NCBI GenBank assembly: GCA_963732355.1
Contig: CAVSZD010000006.1
Location: forward strand, 310,001 to 374,000
Reading direction: 5' to 3'
DNA length: 64,000 bases
DNA from: JADKAV01 sp963732355
GTDB taxonomy: Bacteria; Actinomycetota; Actinomycetes; S36-B12; UBA10799
Under the pieces are notes generated by a model. The model made no database searches, was not told where the DNA came from, and was given only the letters and a program-made list of their open reading frames with translations. Numbering within the stretch: position 1 is the first letter of the stretch; each line of letters starts with the position of its first letter. Below, piece after piece: positions 58,831 through 64,000 of this stretch. A program made the translations under genes and the position numbers.

Positions 58831-61800
58831 TCAGTTGACCGGAGCTGGCGTGTTGTTGTCCGAGTAGTCCCAGCCGCCACACGTGAGGTCGTAGTCCTTG
58901 GTGAGGTTCTCGTTCTCCACCTCGGCCATGTACTCGGCAGGATTGATCCCCAGGCCGCCATCGGAGACGTCGAAGGAATCGCTCAGCGGTTTGAACATCC
59001 TGCCCAGGATCGCCTTGTCCCCGGCCTTCGTGTCACTTGGCGTGATCACGTTGTTGCGCGCATTGTTCTTGCCGAACTCAGCGATCACATACACCTGGAA
59101 CTTCGGCAGCAGGAACGGCTTGTAGTCGCCGTAGTCGGACAACTTGTACTTGGTGTCGGTCATCCGGAAGATGTTGGCGCGATCCGGGATCTGTGTGAAC
59201 AGCGATGCCGAGTAGCACTCGTAGCGACGGGCGCTCCAGTTGCCTTCGGGGTAACCGTCACCACTGAGCTTGCCCCCGGTCGGGATCTTCACCACCGGCC
59301 AGGCGATCGGCAGCAACTCCTTGAACACCGTGCGCTCGGCGCCGCGTTGCGCCGACACCGAAGCCCGGTCGAAGGTGTCATCGGTCATCGTCTCGAACCC
59401 CGACTCACATGGTCGACCCTCCGCGTTGCAGGCAGTCAGAGTGCCGAACTCCTTGAGCTTGGAGTAGTCACTCACGATCACGTCGGCCATCCGCTGGTAG
59501 GTCTCGGCGGCCTGCTGCATTCGGTCGACGACCTCGGTCTCGGCCTCCAATGCCTTGACCTGCTCCTCGTCGTCCTCAGTGACGCGGTCGCCGTTCTCGG
59601 TGTTCGCGGTGCCCATGGCGGCATACTCCAAAGCCGCCGCCGCAAGTCCCGCGATGATGTGGATGGCCTTCTCGGCCTTCTCAACCAAGCCGCCGAACGG
59701 GGCCACCATCTCGATCAGCGTCGCGAAGATCGCCATCCAGTCGATGCCGACGGACTGGTTCTTCGCCCAGTCGTCGGACGTCTTCAACGTGCTGACGACG
59801 TTGGTGCCCTTGATCCATGCGGACAACTGATTGCCTGCCTGGTAGGGGTTCTGCAACCAGGCGAAGTACTGGCGTACCGAACCGACCCAGATCAACTCCT
59901 GCACGAAGTCCTTCTGGACCTGCAGCCAGACCTGTTGCTCGGCGTTGGTGAGCCCGGCCGGCACGGTCAAGGCCTTGGCCTGATCGGAGCGGTCAATCCA
60001 GTACTGCGGGTTCCCGTTCTGCAGAGCCACATCGCGGGTCCAATAGGCACTACGGGGGTCAGCTCCGATCCTGACCTTGGTGCCGATGTCGTCGAGGAAG
60101 CGTTGGTAGACCGCGTCGCCCGCACCGGGCCACGGCACGGACTTCGGCGGTGTACTCACCAGCGTCATGAGCCGGTCGTCAGCCTGGCCGTCCTCGGTCA
60201 CATTGGCCGTGCGGAACCGGCTGTCGGTCCCCCGCACGAATGCGCCGCTGATCCGTGCGCCCTTGCTGCGCACCTCCGACCCGGTGGCCTGCTCGAGGCC
60301 CGACCAGCCCACCAGGGAGTAGTTGTCACCAGCGGTCCGCGTGGACTGCAGGAAGGCGTGACGCGTACCGCCGAGATCCGCGATCGTGTCGGCCAGCTCA
60401 CCGGCAACACGGGACCCGCGGATATCGAGATCGTCGGTGCATATGAGCCCTGACAACCAGCAACTGCGCGTGTACTTGGACTGCATCCCTGGCACCCCCA
60501 TCAAGGGGTTGGCCGGGTTGCCCAAAGATGCGACCATGACCATCGCGCCATCGGGCAACTGCTTGAGATAGCTGAGCATCGCCTCGATCTGCGCAGTGAC
60601 GGTCCCCGGATCACCGTTGAGGTTGAAGGCCTGGCCGGAGATGAACTCCAGGGTGGTGCGGTTGATGGCTTGCACCGCGAACCCGGCGCCGGAGGCCGGC
60701 AGCGAGTACGTCCGCGGCACCCCGCCGACCGTCATCGTGACCGTGCACGTGTCCGGTCCGCAGCCGCCGCCGGCACGGGTGTCGAACTGGGTGCGGTCAC
60801 CGGAGATGAAGACGAAGTTCTTGTAGCGGTCCCACTGCAGGGAACCCTTCAGCCCGCGCTGGCTGTTGACTGCCCGCATCGCTTGGCCCGGTTCCCAAGC
60901 CTGAAGCCCGATGAGAGCGGTCGGTCCCGTGGGGTTGAGATTCTTCGGCGCACCAATGCCTGCGAAGTAGGTCGCCGCGTTGCCGAACCCACCGCCGAAC
61001 CCCTGATGGTGCACGGCGATCGCCATCGTGCTGCTGGACAGGTTCTGCTCCAGGCCATCCTGTGGTGCCTGGTTGACCCTGCCCCCCGAGTTCCATCGAC
61101 AGATCGCCTGCGCGTTGTCAGGGCAGACGCCGTAGGTGTAGTTGTAGCCCGGCTTCACCGCGCCGGTGTGACGGTCGACGATCAGCACCTGCCACTGGGC
61201 CTTGTCCAAGGGACCGTTCGCGGCGTAGACCGTTTCCCCGATCCGGATGCCCGGGACGCCGCCGGACGACGCGTAGGAATCGAAGGCCATCATCGGGGAC
61301 GGCGCGGCATCGATAGTGACCGTGTCGTTGGTCTTCACCGAACCGTCACTACCGGTCGCCCTCAGCACGTACCGCCCGGGTTGAACAGTGTCCAACTGAA
61401 CATCGGTGGGTGAGGTCTCCTGCAGCTGTGGATCCCGACCGGGGGCCTTGACCACAGCCCAGGTCATCGACGTGGAGGGCGCCGCCAGCGCCTTGCCGGC
61501 GCGCTTGCCCCGGGGTAGACGCAGACGGCCATCGACCACGACTGACGAACCCGCTTCGACGGTGACGTTGCGCCCTGCCCCGGTCAGTGGCTTGCTGTGC
61601 TTGACGACGAAACGCACCCGCTGCTTCTTCAGACCAGCCTTGCCGTCGCGCACGACGACGGTCAAGGTGTTGGCCTTGTGCTTCAGCCCGTGCGAGGACG
61701 ACGCGTCAAGGGTGTAGTAGGCGCCCTTCCTCCACGTGAAGTCGAATCGCGTGAGGCCGACCTTGTTCAGTTTCGCCCGAACGATCCCGTCCTTGGCCCG

Positions 61801-62025
61801 GACCCTGATGCGCATGTCGTGAACACGGATCTTGGCGTCGCGCTTGGGTGCCACGATGATGCCGCGCGCACGCTTGACCTTGATCTTTTGCTTCTTCTTG
61901 GCCGTCGGAGATGCGGCCGGCGAGGTCGCGGGCAGGGCAGGCGTCAAGGCCTGCACAGGAGCGGTGGTCGCGAGCATGCCCAGTGCGACCAGTAGCACCA
62001 ACGGACGAGCGCTTCGACTAAACAC
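58831..62025 (-). CDS. Large secreted protein of unknown function
   Basis: A 1064-aa protein. The signal peptide (VFSRSARPLVLLVALGMLATTAPVQA) is followed by a basic linker (KKKQKIKVKRARG) and at least two Ig-like beta segments, then a large domain with scattered cysteine pairs (residues about 300-520), and a helical region near 790-860. The late hydrophobic stretch AIHIIAGLAAAALEYAAMG may be an amphipathic helix and not a membrane anchor. No catalytic family recognised. GAGGAGG precedes GTG 62025, which sets the start. It is the longest gene in the window. Confidence 0.8.
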   Translation of the reverse strand: MFSRSARPLVLLVALGMLATTAPVQALTPALPATSPAASPTAKKKQKIKVKRARGIIVAPKRDAKIRVHDMRIRVRAKDGIVRAKLNKVGLTRFDFTWRKGAYYTLDASSSHGLKHKANTLTVVVRDGKAGLKKQRVRFVVKHSKPLTGAGRNVTVEAGSSVVVDGRLRLPRGKRAGKALAAPSTSMTWAVVKAPGRDPQLQETSPTDVQLDTVQPGRYVLRATGSDGSVKTNDTVTIDAAPSPMMAFDSYASSGGVPGIRIGETVYAANGPLDKAQWQVLIVDRHTGAVKPGYNYTYGVCPDNAQAICRWNSGGRVNQAPQDGLEQNLSSSTMAIAVHHQGFGGGFGNAATYFAGIGAPKNLNPTGPTALIGLQAWEPGQAMRAVNSQRGLKGSLQWDRYKNFVFISGDRTQFDTRAGGGCGPDTCTVTMTVGGVPRTYSLPASGAGFAVQAINRTTLEFISGQAFNLNGDPGTVTAQIEAMLSYLKQLPDGAMVMVASLGNPANPLMGVPGMQSKYTRSCWLSGLICTDDLDIRGSRVAGELADTIADLGGTRHAFLQSTRTAGDNYSLVGWSGLEQATGSEVRSKGARISGAFVRGTDSRFRTANVTEDGQADDRLMTLVSTPPKSVPWPGAGDAVYQRFLDDIGTKVRIGADPRSAYWTRDVALQNGNPQYWIDRSDQAKALTVPAGLTNAEQQVWLQVQKDFVQELIWVGSVRQYFAWLQNPYQAGNQLSAWIKGTNVVSTLKTSDDWAKNQSVGIDWMAIFATLIEMVAPFGGLVEKAEKAIHIIAGLAAAALEYAAMGTANTENGDRVTEDDEEQVKALEAETEVVDRMQQAAETYQRMADVIVSDYSKLKEFGTLTACNAEGRPCESGFETMTDDTFDRASVSAQRGAERTVFKELLPIAWPVVKIPTGGKLSGDGYPEGNWSARRYECYSASLFTQIPDRANIFRMTDTKYKLSDYGDYKPFLLPKFQVYVIAEFGKNNARNNVITPSDTKAGDKAILGRMFKPLSDSFDVSDGGLGINPAEYMAEVENENLTKDYDLTCGGWDYSDNNTPAPVN

Positions 62026-62185
62026 GGGGAATGCCTCCTCGAGAGGTAAGACGATGAGAGTAGCGCGCGCCCCTGACAGTTCGGTGGCGGTCATCCACAA
62101 CCATGGGGACCGCCGAGCGAAGACGGTCCGAACGGACCAGAAGCGCGCCGTGTCCAGTGTCCGACCGACCTGCGATGCTGAGCGC

Positions 62186-62710
62186 GTGAGCACGCCCGTC
62201 GAGCCTCCCCCAGACACCAGAGACTGGACCTTCGTGATCGAGCAAGGCTGTCCCGAGTGTGGCTTCACGCCCCAGCCGGTGGAACAGACCGGTGCGCGGC
62301 TTCGAGCAACCCTGCCCGCATGGGGTGAAGCCCTGCGCCGACAAGGAGCCAGCACGCGGCCCGAACCGCAGACCTGGTCGCCGGTCGAGTACGCGTGCCA
62401 CGTGCGGGACACCTGCGAACTGTTCGGTCAGCGACTGGGACTGATGCTCGACCAGGACGACCCGGTCTTCGAGAACTGGGACCAGGACGTCACCGCGGTG
62501 GAGAAGGACTACTTCCACCAGGACCCGTCGACGGTGTTGGACGAGTTGACGCGGGAGACCACGGCAACCGCAGCTGCTTTTGACTCAGTGCGCGCCGATG
62601 CGTGGGACAGGCCGGGGCGGCGAAGTAACGGATCGGTATTCACCATCGCCACCTTCGCGGTGTACTTCCTGCACGACGTCGAGCACCACGTGTGGGATGT
62701 ATCGGGCTAG
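62186..62710 (+). CDS. DinB-like domain protein
   Basis: A 174-aa four-helix-bundle protein of the DinB/mycothiol-S-transferase type. WSPVEYACHVRDTC near residue 69 supplies the first helix histidine and FLHDVEHHVWDV at the C-terminus a second pair; these would bind a divalent metal. An N-terminal CPECGF adds a possible zinc site. These proteins often use mycothiol or related thiols as cofactor. GATGCT lies 6 bases before GTG 62186. It is divergent from the large secreted protein. Confidence 0.85.
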   Translation: MSTPVEPPPDTRDWTFVIEQGCPECGFTPQPVEQTGARLRATLPAWGEALRRQGASTRPEPQTWSPVEYACHVRDTCELFGQRLGLMLDQDDPVFENWDQDVTAVEKDYFHQDPSTVLDELTRETTATAAAFDSVRADAWDRPGRRSNGSVFTIATFAVYFLHDVEHHVWDVSG

Positions 62711-62796
62711 CGGGCGCGGACCCCGGCCCTCAACCAGTAACGCGCGCGCCCCGGCACAGTCTTCGTCGCAGCCCCTGGGGACAACCCAGAGTTTTG

Positions 62797-62812
62797 TCGT
62801 ACGTACGTTCTA
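62797..62812 (+). promoter_or_regulatory. Candidate LexA/SOS box before the DUF222-HNH gene
   Basis: TCGTACGTACGTTCTA matches the actinobacterial SOS box TCGAAC-N4-GTTCGA at 10 of 12 defined positions. A TACACT hexamer overlaps its end (62811-62816) and could be the -10. It is 54 bases upstream of the ATG. Confidence 0.6.
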
Positions 62813-62866
62813 CACTGCAAGGGAGGTTGAGGTCCACGCAGAGGTCGCAGATCGGGGGTGCGAGTC

Positions 62867-64000
62867 ATGGCGTTCTACCAGGTTTCCAAGCCCGCGCTGC
62901 GACGCATGCGCCTTCGCGAGAGCCTGCCGAAAGCCCAGCCGGTGGCTTTCACCGGCGTCGCCGCCGCGCTGGATTCGCTACCGGATCCCGGGCACCTCTG
63001 CGCGCAGGAGCGAGCCGCCGCGATGGCCAGCGTCGCCGGGCTGCGAAACCGGTTGGACGCCTACCTGACCGATCTGGCGTGGGAGGCGGACAAGGCCGCC
63101 GACTCGAAGGCCCTGGGCGTGGGCACTACGGGCATGCTCGTGGCGGTTGCCACTGGAAGTAACCCGGCAGTCGGTTCAGCAGTGGCCAATCGCGCCGCGG
63201 CCCTACGATCTCTGCCCGGCGTGGCGGCTGCCTACGCGGCCGGGGAACTGAGCACGGCGCACGTGGCCGCAATCGTCGACGCCGCCGACCACCTGCCGGG
63301 GTTTGCCGACTACGAGGAGTCGGTGGCTGCAACGGCATCGTGTGTGGAGCCCGCCGAGGTCACGCGCATGCTGAACACCCTGATCGGTCAGGTCAATCCG
63401 AAGAGCCCCGACGACGCGCTGGCGCAGCAGCGTGAGCGACGGGGGATCTCGTTGTCCGAACTACCCGACGGCCGGTTCCGGATCACCGGCTGGCTCGACG
63501 GCCTTGAGGGCACACGGCTTCGTGATGTCCTGTCGACCTTCATGGATCGTGCTGACGCGGCCGATCGGCGCACTGCGAAGCAGCGGCGGGCCGACGCCCT
63601 GGCCGATATGGTCGCCGCGGCGTGCGCAAACACCCGGCCGCTGGGGGTCTCCGGGCTATCGGTGTTGGTGGACATCGAGGACCTGACCGACGGTGCCGGT
63701 GCGACCTTGGAGGACGGAACGCCGATCGGGCCCTCCACGTTCGACCTGATTTCATGCACCGCTGTCGCCTGGGTCATCCTCGGCATCACGGCGCAACAAG
63801 ACGTTCGTGCCACTGGCGCTCGGGCGAGGAGCACGGCGAGCAAGCGCCGGGCAGTGGGTAGCCCTGATCGCGCGGGACCGCGGCTGCATCCGCTGCGGGC
63901 GGGCTCCCAGGTTCTGCGAAGCCCATCACATCCAGCATTGGCGTCACGGAGGTTCAACCGACCTGTCCAACCTCGCCCTTTTGTGCTCGCGCTGTCATCA
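62867..64000 (+). pseudogene. 13E12-repeat-family DUF222/HNH nuclease gene, frameshifted and cut by the window end
   Basis: The first 300 codons carry the DUF222 domain (AGELSTAHVAAIVDAADHLPG; LPDGRFRITGWLDG; QRRADALADMVAAACA). Near FDLISCTAVAWVIL (about 63740-63780) the frame must change to continue into an HNH domain: RDRGCIRCG, FCEAHHIQHW and CSRCH are intact in another frame from about 63790. An indel near 63780-63792 explains this. The next bases lie outside the window. These genes are multicopy in actinobacteria and prone to decay. Whether this one is still translated by frameshifting cannot be told. Confidence 0.83.

Noticed and set aside
57718..60453. 911-aa frame across the radical SAM gene and beyond
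   Set aside because: It reads an alternate frame of the radical SAM gene and then the antisense of the secreted-protein gene. No domain is present.
58831..62412. Longer reading of the large secreted protein from 62412
   Set aside because: The extra 129 residues look unlike protein, cover the divergent DinB-like gene, and the signal peptide with GAGGAGG upstream sets the start at 62025.
1..64000. tRNA or rRNA genes
   Set aside because: No cloverleaf with a T-loop GGTTCRA pattern or conserved rRNA sequence was seen by eye. A covariance search would be needed to exclude a missed one.

Overview
The window is 64 kb of high-GC bacterial chromosome, densely packed with short operons on both strands. 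The gene set points to an actinobacterium (Actinomycetota): a GuaB1-type IMPDH relative, an MT0933-like mini antitoxin protein, an FtsX-type ABC exporter beside a MarR gene, a FurA-KatG pair, a 13E12/DUF222-HNH gene, many GTG and TTG starts, and many apparently leaderless genes. I cannot name the genus. No rRNA, tRNA, CRISPR array, prophage or intact insertion sequence was seen, so this looks like core and peripheral chromosome rather than an island.

Layout. 0-5 kb: tail of an unknown gene, metK, a small conserved gene divergent from a ROK-type regulator, guaB1 divergent from a methyltransferase. 5-12 kb: a DDAH-like hydrolase with an NTF2-like protein, a glycerophosphotransferase divergent from a GT4 glycosyltransferase, a 49-aa cysteine-rich protein, ornithine aminotransferase with RNase HI, then a duplicated repeat region before NADH dehydrogenase II. 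12-20 kb: shikimate kinase, a lipase-like hydrolase, a K+ channel, a lipid kinase/PAP2 pair, a large membrane protein and an epimerase. 19-27 kb: amino-acid permease flanked by two universal stress proteins, a 57-aa antitoxin-like protein, a GMC oxidoreductase with a ferredoxin-like cysteine cluster, a GAP-family membrane protein and an S53 peptidase. 27-34 kb: a sigma factor carrying its own zinc-finger domain, a beta-CASP nuclease, the MarR-linked ABC exporter and YaaA. 34-43 kb: FUSC-like protein, modular lipoprotein, a two-component system with a GDT1 cation transporter, a frameshifted secreted protein, TspO, an exonuclease, and a P1B-5 ATPase ending in a hemerythrin-like domain. 43-54 kb: patatin, GNAT, VKOR, carotenoid oxygenase, an ArsR-SulP operon, two thiolases, a DHFR-like protein and hemolysin III. 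54-64 kb: katG/furA, a cupin/YbaK pair, radical SAM/SPASM protein, a 1064-aa secreted protein of unknown role, a DinB-like protein, and a frameshifted DUF222-HNH gene behind an SOS-like box.

Functional themes are redox and metal handling (FurA, KatG, YaaA, VKOR, TspO, Ndh, P1B-5 ATPase, GDT1), envelope and secreted proteins, and stress or energy sensing.

Two genome-scale patterns stand out. First, a family of exactly 68-bp near-palindromes occurs seven times, always between genes and always in the same orientation, with a 26-base invariant left arm and a variable right arm. Second, most operon-leading genes have a -10-like hexamer (TA(G/C)(G/C)CT and relatives) ending 6-8 nt before the start codon, which implies leaderless mRNAs as the default.
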